Below, in pieces: positions 17,617 through 25,854 of a stretch of DNA of 41,552 nucleotides; within the stretch, counting starts at the first letter, position 1; every line of letters starts with the position of its first letter. A program made the translations under genes and the position numbers. The DNA is taken from the NCBI RefSeq assembly GCF_020804225.1, contig NZ_WJBI01000017.1, positions 81,260 through 122,811 of the forward strand. Reading direction: 5' to 3'. Source of the DNA: Methanosarcina sp. DH2. GTDB taxonomy: Archaea; Halobacteriota; Methanosarcinia; Methanosarcinales; Methanosarcinaceae. The notes beneath the pieces are model-generated. The model searched no databases and was not told the origin of the DNA. It saw nothing but the letters and a program-made list of their open reading frames with translations.

Positions 17617-17670
17617 TTGTTGCATAAAATGCAATTATGCAACTCATATATATAGTAAATGCATATTTGA
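17617..17670 (-). promoter_or_regulatory. Second copy of the SatD promoter and palindrome
   Basis: About 54 bases match 16933-16986 with around eight differences. Here the inverted repeat is perfect (TTGCATAA and TTATGCAA, spaced by seven bases), and a TATATATA box follows on the plus strand at the same distance. It faces the decayed gene copy, so the operator may survive without a gene to control. Confidence 0.65.
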
Positions 17671-18037
17671 TCTCGTATATTCCTTTTTTGATCATGTAAA
17701 AACACTGTGATATTTATCAGTTAAAAATAGAAACATATTAGATATGAACATCGAAAAGATCCATAAAGTCCAGAGAGCGCAGAAAAAGCCTTGGAATTCC
17801 ATTCATTAAAAACGTAAGCATAAGAAAATATTCATTAAAGATTAATCTTATGGATTTGAACTCACTGCCAGAAATTTCATACGTAATTAAGACTACCAGA
17901 TTTTAGAGAATGATTTGGAATTCAGAGAGCTTCATTATGGTTTGTATAAAATTCTTAAACAATTTAAACTTATTTATAAGTAATAAAGGAAAAACTATTC
18001 AAAAATTAACTGAGAGAATGACTGCCCTCTACTACAA
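17671..18037. other. AT-rich spacer without a recognisable gene
   Basis: These 370 bases are AT-rich with scattered short open stretches and many stops. Nothing could be assigned. Confidence 0.5.
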
Positions 18038-18502
18038 TTACTTCTTTTCAGCCTCTTTCTTAATCCTAGAATGAGTGAACATAACTTTAGGATCTAGATG
18101 TATTCCACGCATCAAATATTGAGACAGATTTTCACCATCCTCGTCTTCATCATTTGGATCGGAATGTAATGGTAAATGAAGTGCCTCATACACAGCAAAA
18201 CGATGTAAATCAAAGAATCTCGCAGAAGATCTCCTAAATTTGACGCAGCACGGACCCCTTGACATGGAAAAACTGAGAACAACTCTCCAGAAAGCTCTTT
18301 TTGTATATCCTGCGGGAACGGGGACTTGATCCCGCAGGATATACAAAAGGAGGACCAGACCAAGCCCATTTGCCAGAAGCATTGAGGGAAGGTTGCTTCT
18401 AATAACGTTCAGGATATCCGCCAGAGGAGCCGGATAGACAGGTAGCGGGAAAATAACCAAGAGATGGAGTATTCGACCAGAGCCCCTAAAAAATGCCGCC
18501 AA
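18038..18502 (-). pseudogene. Degenerate region, possibly a sensor-kinase membrane fragment
   Basis: A 154-codon frame is open here but is unlikely to be one real gene. The first part (PLADILNVIRSNLPSMLLANG and the hydrophobic run after it) resembles the last helix of 5TM-5TMR LytS-type sensor domains. The frame then crosses a 58-base hairpin and continues into unrelated hydrophilic sequence. No ribosome binding site is convincing. I read it as a gene fragment joined to other sequence. Confidence 0.35.
18295..18352. repeat. Long inverted repeat (23-bp arms, 12-base loop)
   Basis: The arms at 18295-18317 and 18330-18352 pair with a single mismatch, the inner 17 bases perfectly (TTGTATATCCTGCGGGA). 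The stem is far stronger than any other hairpin I found in the window. It may be a repetitive extragenic or mobile element. Confidence 0.85.
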
Positions 18503-18541
18503 TAAGCCCGATTCCTGTCCTCTCTCAAGCTGTTCTGGAGT

Positions 18542-19750
18542 TTACCCAGAATTCACTCCTACTTTCCATGCAAACACGATCCTTGACCCATCCTTCATAT
18601 CAAGGGCGCGGAAAACCTCAAGCCCGTAATTACCCAGCATTTCCACGTATTCGTTAAAAGGGAAGCTGTTTTCGAAACTGTACCCTGATCCTCCTTTTTT
18701 CACATCTTCAAAAGTCCAGAGGTTCCAGTCAAGGCTGAGAAAAGGGCTGGATTTCGTTTTCTCATCAGGGACCTGCCTGGTTATGAAAACGCCTCCGGGA
18801 TTCAGGGCTTCGGCAATTTTCGGGATCAGGGAAGGCACTTTTCCTCCGGGATTAAACGAAGAAAATATAACATCATAGTCGCTTCCGATTTCGTCTTTAA
18901 AAAAGTCCCCTGGAATTATATCCACTCTTGAAGCTCCATATTTTTCTATGAAATATTTTGTCTTTTGCGTAACAGGCGGAAGGTCGAAAACAAAAGCCTG
19001 AAGGTTTTCATTTAATTTTGCAAAGGCGATTGCATAGAGCCCGTGTCCTCCTCCCAGGTCAAGCAATTTTTTTACATTTGTAAAATCCACATTTTCCAGG
19101 ACGACCCTGACCGTTTCTTGAAGCAGACCACAGCGTGCGTTTTCAGCTATACAATGGACTACTTCTCCGAAAAAAGGCCCTTTCTCAACAATCTCAGGCC
19201 CATTCTTCATAATCTGTGGAAGGCGGGTCCAGAGTTCAACATTCCTGAGCCTTTCGGCAAGGTAATGCTGCTGAGAAAACGGGGAACTTTCCAGAAGATA
19301 CGTTGCACTGAGTTCCGAGACAAGGTACACTGCTTCACCATCTTTTGTTCCATCATCAGGTTTTCTGTCCTTAGATTTATCTTCATCTTCGCCTTTGTCT
19401 TCGCCTTTGTCTTCGCCTTTGTCTTCGCCTTTTCTCTGAATCTGTGTATTTTCCTCTCCCTCATGTGCCCCCTCTTCAAACCTGTCAAGAAAACCGAGAC
19501 TATGGAGGGCCTCGCAAAAGTGGGGCATAAGCACAGGGTCGCATCCTAGCTTTTCAGCCAGAACTCCTGTTGATAGGGGGATTTTAAGGGCTTCAAACAC
19601 TCCAAGCTCAAAAGCCGAAGCAATGAGCCTGCACTCCCTAAGACCCCGGACAGAGGAATCAATAAGCTTGAAAAATCGGTCGGCATCTATCTCAGGCTTT
19701 TGCATTAAGTCAACAGGTGTTTCAGTTTGATTTTTAGCTTTATTTTCCAT
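18542..19750 (-). CDS. O-methyltransferase-like SAM-dependent methyltransferase
   Basis: This 402-residue protein has an N-terminal winged-helix dimerisation domain (RLIASAFELGVFEALKIPLS) and a class I SAM-binding domain with LLDLGGGHGLYAIAFA near residues 227-242. This is the plan of the acetylserotonin/hydroxyneurosporene O-methyltransferase group. Between the domains (about residues 95-140) lies a charged low-complexity insert with GEDK repeated in tandem, encoded by a 12-base repeat at about 19383-19430. It is downstream of the ABC importer on the same strand after a 220-base gap. It may modify the transported ligand or a metal chelator, but that is only inferred from position. The substrate is unknown. 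Confidence 0.82.
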   Translation of the reverse strand: MENKAKNQTETPVDLMQKPEIDADRFFKLIDSSVRGLRECRLIASAFELGVFEALKIPLSTGVLAEKLGCDPVLMPHFCEALHSLGFLDRFEEGAHEGEENTQIQRKGEDKGEDKGEDKGEDEDKSKDRKPDDGTKDGEAVYLVSELSATYLLESSPFSQQHYLAERLRNVELWTRLPQIMKNGPEIVEKGPFFGEVVHCIAENARCGLLQETVRVVLENVDFTNVKKLLDLGGGHGLYAIAFAKLNENLQAFVFDLPPVTQKTKYFIEKYGASRVDIIPGDFFKDEIGSDYDVIFSSFNPGGKVPSLIPKIAEALNPGGVFITRQVPDEKTKSSPFLSLDWNLWTFEDVKKGGSGYSFENSFPFNEYVEMLGNYGLEVFRALDMKDGSRIVFAWKVGVNSG

Positions 19751-19862
19751 ACCATCTCTCCTATTTTCCGTATACTTTTCCTATTTACATATATTTTCTC
19801 TACTCATTATTTTTACATATCTTTTTGATCCGATGGGACCTCATTTACGGGTTATAATAAAT

Positions 19863-19897
19863 TAAAATAAAATAAAATAAAATAAAATAAAATAAAA
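19863..19897. repeat. (AAAAT)n microsatellite
   Basis: About seven tandem AAAAT units lie between the methyltransferase start and the end of the last ABC gene, within the probable methyltransferase promoter region. Confidence 0.9.
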
Positions 19898-19970
19898 GTA
19901 AACCAGATAAAATGAATTAAGTAAAAACAGGTAAATCGGATACGTGGTAACAAATTCTCTCACCGCACCA

Positions 19971-20669
19971 CTACCTGAAACCGACAATTTTTCCTTCCTC
20001 CATGAAAGCGATTTCATCACTCATCCATTCCACGACCGGCATATCGTGGGAGATGAATAGAAAACTGATCCCGTACTCAGTTTGCAGTTTTTTGAGCAGG
20101 AAAAGGATCTGGGCCTGGACAAGCGGGTCGAGCATGGATGTGGGCTCATCCGCAACTATGAACTCCGGTTTCATGCCAAGCACTCTGGCTATTGCAACTC
20201 TCTGGAGCTGCCCTCCACTCAATTCTCCAGGATAGCGAAAAAGCAGTTCTTCACTAAGGGAAACAGCCTCGATAAGCTCCTGTATCCGTCCCCGTTCCTT
20301 GTCTCTGTCACAGAGCCTGTGAAGCCTCAGGGGTTCGGCAATTGCATCATAGATTTTCATCCTCGGGTTAAGGCATGATTCCGGGTTCTGGAAAATAATC
20401 TGCATTCTTGTCCCCAGGCTTTTCAGGTCGCTGCCTTTGAAGCCTGAGATATCCTGTCCATCAAAAAAAACCCTCCCAGCAGTGGGTTCCAGCAGCCTCA
20501 AAACCGTTCTCCCAAGTGTGGATTTTCCGCAGCCGCTTTTTCCAACAAGTCCCAGGGTTTTTCCTCTCCCGATCTCAAAACTGATTCCGTCAACCGCCCT
20601 GTGGACCTCTTTTTTGAACAGCCCTGAATAATAGTACTTTTTCAGGTCCTCTACTTTCAACAGTGTCAT
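19971..20669 (-). CDS. Dpp/Nik-type ABC importer ATPase (second ATPase)
   Basis: This 232-residue ATPase has Walker A GKSGCGKST at 43-51, a Q-loop in IIFQNPESCLNPR, the signature LSGGQLQR and Walker B EFIVADEPTS. It is of the DppF/NikE type but lacks the C-terminal oligopeptide-transporter extension found in many of them. It overlaps the upstream ATPase gene by four bases (ATGA), so the two are translationally coupled. It ends in TAG, the only gene in this window I found to do so, which matters in an organism that can read UAG as pyrrolysine. Confidence 0.93.
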   Translation of the reverse strand: MTLLKVEDLKKYYYSGLFKKEVHRAVDGISFEIGRGKTLGLVGKSGCGKSTLGRTVLRLLEPTAGRVFFDGQDISGFKGSDLKSLGTRMQIIFQNPESCLNPRMKIYDAIAEPLRLHRLCDRDKERGRIQELIEAVSLSEELLFRYPGELSGGQLQRVAIARVLGMKPEFIVADEPTSMLDPLVQAQILFLLKKLQTEYGISFLFISHDMPVVEWMSDEIAFMEEGKIVGFR

Positions 20670-21691
20670 ATCCCCTCCCCCTCACACCTGCACCTGAAAG
20701 CAGCCTGAGCAGTAAGGAAAGGTTGTGCTGCAGTTTCCTTTTTCCTGCCCTTTTCAGAGAGTAAGCAGCGGGTAAAGCGTTCCCCTTCAGGTCCCATAAG
20801 TCCCGGATGGGCTACTGAGCAGGCCTCAACCCGGAAGCTGCAGCGCGGATGGTACCTGCAGCCGGAAGGAGGAGAAACAAGGCTCGGAGGCTGCCCTGAA
20901 ACCATCCTGAGCCCTTTTCCGGGAAGCGAGTGCAGCAGGTCAAGGGTGTAAGGATGTTTGGGATTAGAAATGATCTCGGCTGTCTTTCCGATTTCAACGA
21001 TTTCTCCTGCGTACATGACTGCAATCCTGTCCGTGAAACTGCCGGCAAGCTCAAGGTCGTGCGTGATCAGGAGCATGGAAGCATTTTCCTTGCGGACAAG
21101 CCCGGCAATCAGTTCCGCAATCTGCAGTTTCGTATCCTGGTCGAGCCCTTTTGTAGGTTCATCTGCAACCAGGAGCCCGGGCCTGAGGGCAAGCCCTATT
21201 GCGACCATTACTCTCTGCATCATCCCGCCGCTGAACTGGTGAGGGTAATCGCACCCTCGGGAGGAGCTTATTCCCACAAGCTCAAGCATCTCTCCTGCTT
21301 TTTTTTCAGCTTCCTTTTTTCCCATGCCCTCGTGGTATCGGTAGATTTCTGCGATCTGCCTTCCTGCTGAAAGGACAGGGTTGAGGCAGGCTGAAGGGTT
21401 CTGGAGCATAATTCCTATTTTCTTTCCCCTGAAGAGCCTCATTTCCTTTTCAGTCAGGGTGAGGAGGTCCGTGCCCCTGTACACTATTTTTCCTTCAAGT
21501 TTTGCTTTACCCGAAAGCAGCCTCAAAATGGCTTTTCCGAGAGTAGTTTTTCCACAGCCTGTTTCTCCGATAAGCCCCAGAATTTCCCCTTCCTTTATCT
21601 CAAGGTAAATGCTCTCATTGGCTGTTACAGTACCTTTTGAGGTTTTGAAAGAGACTTTAAGATCTTCTATTGAGAGAATAGAATAACTCAT
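20666..21691 (-). CDS. Dpp/Nik-type ABC importer ATPase (first ATPase)
   Basis: This 341-residue ATPase has Walker A GETGCGKTT, signature FSGGMMQR and Walker B LLVADEPTKGLD. Its C-terminal oligopeptide-transporter extension carries the cysteine cluster CRYHPRCSFRVEAC, typical of DppD/NikD. A longer frame exists upstream, but the ATG at 21691 overlaps the stop of the permease gene by four bases (ATGA), so this start is strongly preferred. With the next ATPase it forms the motor of the importer at the inner face of the membrane. Confidence 0.94.
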   Translation of the reverse strand: MSYSILSIEDLKVSFKTSKGTVTANESIYLEIKEGEILGLIGETGCGKTTLGKAILRLLSGKAKLEGKIVYRGTDLLTLTEKEMRLFRGKKIGIMLQNPSACLNPVLSAGRQIAEIYRYHEGMGKKEAEKKAGEMLELVGISSSRGCDYPHQFSGGMMQRVMVAIGLALRPGLLVADEPTKGLDQDTKLQIAELIAGLVRKENASMLLITHDLELAGSFTDRIAVMYAGEIVEIGKTAEIISNPKHPYTLDLLHSLPGKGLRMVSGQPPSLVSPPSGCRYHPRCSFRVEACSVAHPGLMGPEGERFTRCLLSEKGRKKETAAQPFLTAQAAFRCRCEGEGI

Positions 21692-22587
21692 CTTGCCAGC
21701 ACCTCCTGATTCGCAGGCTGGCCAAAGCTGTCCCTCAAACCGTCTCCTGCAAAATTGAATGAAAAGACTGTGAATATGATCATCAGGCCAGGGAAAAATG
21801 TGAGTTGGGGAGCTGTGCGGAGGTACGGGATTCCGGCTTTGAGCATGGAGCCCCATTCAGGGTCAGGAGGCTGGATCCCGAGCCCGAGAAAACTCAGGGC
21901 TGCAGCAAAAATTATAACATGTGCAATCTCAAGGGTCCCGAGAACGATTACAGGCCCCATGCAGTTTGGAAGGATGTGTTTTCGCATAATGTAGAAACTT
22001 GAGGGCCGCAGAGCCCTGGCAGCCTCGACAAAAGCTCTCTTTCTGAGGGACAGCACCTGCCCGCGTACAAGCCTGGCATAAACAGGCCACTGAGTAAGGG
22101 CAAGGGCAAGGACAACGCTTGAAAAGCCCGGGCCCAGCAGCCCTGCAATCACAAGGGCAAGGATGATGTTCGGAAAAGCCATTACGATGTCCACTCCTCT
22201 CATTATCGCTTCATCCAGAAAGCCTCCCATGTACCCTGAAAGCAGTCCCAGAACTGTGCCTGCAATGGACGTTGCTGCAACTACAAGGAGTCCGATGCCC
22301 AGAGAAACGCGCGTACCGTAGACAACCCTTGAAAAAATGCAGCGCCCAAGCTCATCGGTTCCGAAAGGATACTCGGAAGACGGAGAAAGAAGCCTGCTGT
22401 CAAGCTTCTGAGCGAGGGGGTCGTGGGGTGCGATCTCAGGAGCAAACATTGCCAGAAAGCAGAGAACAGCGATAAGCAGGAGGCCTGAAATCGCAAGCCT
22501 GTTCTTCCTGAACTCCCCGAAAACTAACCTTTTTTCGGCCAGGTACGCCTTTTCGGTGAGCTTTATTTTTTCAATCATGTCTGTCAT
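21688..22587 (-). CDS. Dpp/Nik-type ABC importer permease C
   Basis: This 299-residue permease has an N-terminal helix, the DppC/NikC lead-in motif PFGTDELGRCIFSRVVYGTR, and about five more membrane helices. The EAA loop that contacts the ATPases is EAARALRPSSFYIMRKHILP. GAGG seven bases before the ATG supports the start at 22587, which overlaps the upstream permease gene by 17 bases. The family imports di- and oligopeptides or nickel (free or chelated). Confidence 0.95.
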   Translation of the reverse strand: MTDMIEKIKLTEKAYLAEKRLVFGEFRKNRLAISGLLLIAVLCFLAMFAPEIAPHDPLAQKLDSRLLSPSSEYPFGTDELGRCIFSRVVYGTRVSLGIGLLVVAATSIAGTVLGLLSGYMGGFLDEAIMRGVDIVMAFPNIILALVIAGLLGPGFSSVVLALALTQWPVYARLVRGQVLSLRKRAFVEAARALRPSSFYIMRKHILPNCMGPVIVLGTLEIAHVIIFAAALSFLGLGIQPPDPEWGSMLKAGIPYLRTAPQLTFFPGLMIIFTVFSFNFAGDGLRDSFGQPANQEVLAR

Positions 22588-23512
22588 ATCTTATCCTCGG
22601 GTCAAGAACTGCATACAGGATATCGACGGCAAGGCTGGAGAGGGAAAAAAGTACTGCAATAAAAAGGACGCATCCCTGGATCATGGAAAAATCCCGCGCA
22701 AAAATCGAGTCAACAAGGAGTTTTCCAATACCGGGCCAGGAAAAAATGGTTTCCACAATTACGGCTCCTCCGAGAAGGTAGCCAAACTGCATTCCTGCAA
22801 ATGTGATAACCGGGAGAAGAGCGTTTTTCAGGGCGTGCCGGAAAAGAATGGTATGCTCGTCAAGTCCCCTGGCACGTGCAGCCACAATATATTCCTGACC
22901 CAACACTTCCAGAAGGCTTGCGCGGGTAAGCCTTGCAGTAACTGCAGCAAGTGAGGTTCCAAGGGTAAGGGCAGGAAGGACAAAGTGCTTGAGGCTTCCA
23001 TAACCGAAACTGGGGAACATGTGGAGAGTAAGGGCAAAAAGCCAGATCAAGAGAAGCCCGAGCCAGAAGTTCGGAATAGAAACCCCTACCAGAGAAACAA
23101 ACATGCAGCCTCTGTCAAGCAGGGAATTTTTCCTGAGTGCGCTCAGAATTCCAGCAGGCAGGGCGATAAGGAAGGAGACCAGCAGGCTTGCAATTGCAAG
23201 CTTTGCGGTTGCAGGCAGTTTCTGGAGGATTTCGGCAAGGACATCTTCCGAGGTCACAAGCGATTTTCCAAGGTCCAGCCGGAGAAGGTGCCCAACCCAT
23301 ATTAGGTACTGTATATGCACAGGAGCATCAAGCCCTTCTGCTTCCCTCAGGGTTCCGATCTGGCTGGCGCTCAGGTCTTCCCCGTACCTTGCAAGGGCGA
23401 TAACTTCTGCAGGGTCCCCGGGAGCAAAATACATCGCAGAAAAAGCTATAAACGTAACTCCTGCGATTACGATAGAAACCATTGCCAGGCGTTTTGCTAT
23501 GTACTTCCACAT
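22571..23512 (-). CDS. Dpp/Nik-type ABC importer permease B
   Basis: This 313-residue permease of the DppB/NikB type has an N-terminal helix (VSIVIAGVTFIAFSAMYFAP), the PGDPAE motif and the EAA loop in VAARARGLDEHTILFRHALK. An upstream in-frame ATG at 23542 exists, but GGAAG lies seven to eight bases before the ATG at 23512, and the extra residues fall in repetitive DNA, so 23512 is preferred. It is the second gene of the importer operon, after the binding protein. Confidence 0.94.
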   Translation of the reverse strand: MWKYIAKRLAMVSIVIAGVTFIAFSAMYFAPGDPAEVIALARYGEDLSASQIGTLREAEGLDAPVHIQYLIWVGHLLRLDLGKSLVTSEDVLAEILQKLPATAKLAIASLLVSFLIALPAGILSALRKNSLLDRGCMFVSLVGVSIPNFWLGLLLIWLFALTLHMFPSFGYGSLKHFVLPALTLGTSLAAVTARLTRASLLEVLGQEYIVAARARGLDEHTILFRHALKNALLPVITFAGMQFGYLLGGAVIVETIFSWPGIGKLLVDSIFARDFSMIQGCVLFIAVLFSLSSLAVDILYAVLDPRIRYDRHD

Positions 23513-23529
23513 GGGTATCTTCCGAACTC

Positions 23530-23660
23530 TACATTTTTCCAATTTTACATTTTTCCAATTTTACATTTTTCCAACTTTATTTTTCCAACTTCATTTTTCC
23601 AACTTCATTTTTCCAACTTCATTTTTTCCAACTTTATTTTTTCCGAATTTTTTACGCCTT
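23530..23660. repeat. Tandem T-rich repeat between binding protein and permease genes
   Basis: Around eight imperfect copies of a 14-15 base unit, TTTTTCCAACTTCA and variants, fill most of the 167-base gap inside the importer operon. In the mRNA this is a purine-rich tract; it could set the ratio of binding protein to permease. Confidence 0.9.
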
Positions 23661-23679
23661 TCTGAACTTTATTCTTCAC

Positions 23680-25251
23680 TCACTTTCCATGATAGACCCC
23701 TGAAAGGTTCAGCCAGGGATCTTCAGAGCTTATGGTATAGCCTTTTACTGAAGAGCCGGTTGCAACAACCTTTTCTTCGTGCACGAGATAAAAAGCCGGG
23801 ACTTCTTCTATCACAAAGGACTGCAGGGAATGGTAGAGTTCTTCCTGTTCCTGTGTATCAACAGTCATATCTGCCGCGTTGACGAGCTGGTCATAGGTCT
23901 CATTATGATAATGCGAATACGGGCTTCCGGAATGGTGTACAAAGAAGTGCTTCGGGTAGGGGCCCCAGACGAAATAGCCACTTCTGAGTATCATACCAAA
24001 GTCCCCTGTGTTTTCGAGTTTGCTTATAGCTCCTTCATCAAGCACCTGGATCTCAACGTCCATTCCGACTTCCCTGAGGGTTCCCTGCACAACCTGAGCC
24101 ATGGGGTTATGCCTGGCTGCCCAGACTCCTTTACTTACTATCAGGGTCACATGCAGGGGTGTTCCGCCTTTTTCCTTTATCCCGTCCCCGTCAGAGTCTT
24201 TCCATCCGGCTTCTTCAAGGAGAGCCCCCGCCTTATCGAGGTCCTGCGTATATGTCTCAAGGTCAGGGTCTGAGTACATCATTACAGGGGAATAGGGCCT
24301 CCCGCCTGCCGGCTTCCCGATGCCTTCAAGCACTTCGTTTACGAGGGTCTCAGTATCGATTGCATAAGCAATACTCTGGCGTACTCTCGTGTCATTGAAG
24401 GGAGAGTTGTCGCAATTGAACTGCAGGAAGTCCGTAAAGGTCGTAAGTTTCCTGTGGACCTGAATGCCTTCTTCAGCTTCGAGCCTTTCGACATCGTATT
24501 CTGGAACCTTGATGACCATATCCACCTCTCCGGTCTCAAGGGCAATTACCCTGGTAGCCGCCTCCGGGATTACCTTGAAAGTAACCTTATCAAGCAGCGG
24601 TTTTTCTCCCCAGTAGGCTTCGTTTCTTGTGAGCACGATTTCCTGGTCCTTTTTCTGGGTTTCAAACATGAACGGTCCGGTACCTACTGGTTTGACAAAA
24701 TTCCCTTCCGCATCAAGACAGCCCGGACACATTACAGGCCAGGCTACATGGGTCAGGTAGAAAGGCAATGGCATGGGTTTTTCCAGGACGAATTTTACAG
24801 TGTGGGCATCAAGAGTTTCCACACTCTGAACCGGCTTTAAGACCGCCTGCCTGACATAGGACTGGTTGGAATAAGAGAAGACAACCGAATCCGCATCAAA
24901 GGGACTCCCGTCATGGAAAGTCACATTTTCACGCAGGTGAAATATCCAGGTCCTGCCGTCATCAGGGGTTTCCCAGGATTCCGCAAGCCCGGGGATGACG
25001 TTCAGGTCCGGATCCAGCCTCACAAGGGTCTCATAGACCTGGGACCAGACAAACCGCGCATCGCCCGCTGCAAACATGTTAAGGTACCAGCTGCTGACAT
25101 CCGTACTTATGCCCACAACAAGCTCCTGGGAACTTTCTACGGAACCTGCACCTTTTGCAGTCCTGTCTTTTTCTTCACCTATGCAGGCACTTGCTCCGAT
25201 TACGGCAAACAGCATACAAATGATCAAAATGAACTTGAAACTCCGATTCAT
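23680..25251 (-). CDS. Dpp/Nik-type substrate-binding lipoprotein
   Basis: This 523-residue extracytoplasmic binding protein (SBP_bac_5 family) begins with a signal peptide ending in the lipobox IGASAC, so Cys23 is the likely lipid anchor. Family features follow: YETLVRLDPDLNVIPGLAESW, TWIFHLRENVTFHDGSPFDADS and VGTGPF. It would deliver peptide, nickel or a metal chelate to the permeases encoded downstream. The gene is first in the minus-strand series binding protein, permease, permease, ATPase, ATPase. Ligand type cannot be read from sequence; the NikA/CntA-like and DppA-like groups are both possible. Confidence 0.93.
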   Translation of the reverse strand: MNRSFKFILIICMLFAVIGASACIGEEKDRTAKGAGSVESSQELVVGISTDVSSWYLNMFAAGDARFVWSQVYETLVRLDPDLNVIPGLAESWETPDDGRTWIFHLRENVTFHDGSPFDADSVVFSYSNQSYVRQAVLKPVQSVETLDAHTVKFVLEKPMPLPFYLTHVAWPVMCPGCLDAEGNFVKPVGTGPFMFETQKKDQEIVLTRNEAYWGEKPLLDKVTFKVIPEAATRVIALETGEVDMVIKVPEYDVERLEAEEGIQVHRKLTTFTDFLQFNCDNSPFNDTRVRQSIAYAIDTETLVNEVLEGIGKPAGGRPYSPVMMYSDPDLETYTQDLDKAGALLEEAGWKDSDGDGIKEKGGTPLHVTLIVSKGVWAARHNPMAQVVQGTLREVGMDVEIQVLDEGAISKLENTGDFGMILRSGYFVWGPYPKHFFVHHSGSPYSHYHNETYDQLVNAADMTVDTQEQEELYHSLQSFVIEEVPAFYLVHEEKVVATGSSVKGYTISSEDPWLNLSGVYHGK

Positions 25252-25854
25252 AAATAATCCTCAATTTTGGTGGGAGAAAATTTAACTAACGAACGTTTGA
25301 TAGAATTTAGAACGATAGATAAAATTACAGGCCGATGAAGTGATATTTAAGTTGAAATCGTTTGATAGAGTCGATGGGATGGTAGTTTAGGTGAAGATAG
25401 CTTGGGTAGGAGGCAGTTTAATAGAGAGGTTTTAACAATGCAGGATATCTGGGGCCTGTGATCAGTTCATTCTTTTTAATGGAGTTAATGCAGGAAACAA
25501 AACCGGAAAATTTCAAGCTTTTAAAGGACTCCAGATCTCCCGGTTAAGTTTGTTCAAGTTAAACCTGGTAGATCTTTTTTTTCAAAGCGATAATTCAAGA
25601 TACATTTGCCCCTTCAATTATTATTTTACTAAAATATTGTAATATTTAATAAGATAAAAGATTTTTCTTATAGCAATACAAGTAAACGCTGTTAACTGAA
25701 TGTATTACTCTCAGGGTCATGTGTTGAAGTAAATTAAAAATGAAATGAACCGCCAGTAAAACAAAAATAAACTGAAAAACCTGATAAAGTTTGAAATAGA
25801 CTGTTTATAAAACTCGAAAACACTTTTATACTACAGCAATAGATACGATTAAGG
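25252..25854. other. Divergent intergenic region
   Basis: These 600 AT-rich bases separate the importer operon (minus) from the histidine kinase (plus) and should hold both promoters. TTTATACTACAG near 25824 is a TATA candidate for the kinase. No gene or strong repeat is visible. Confidence 0.5.
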
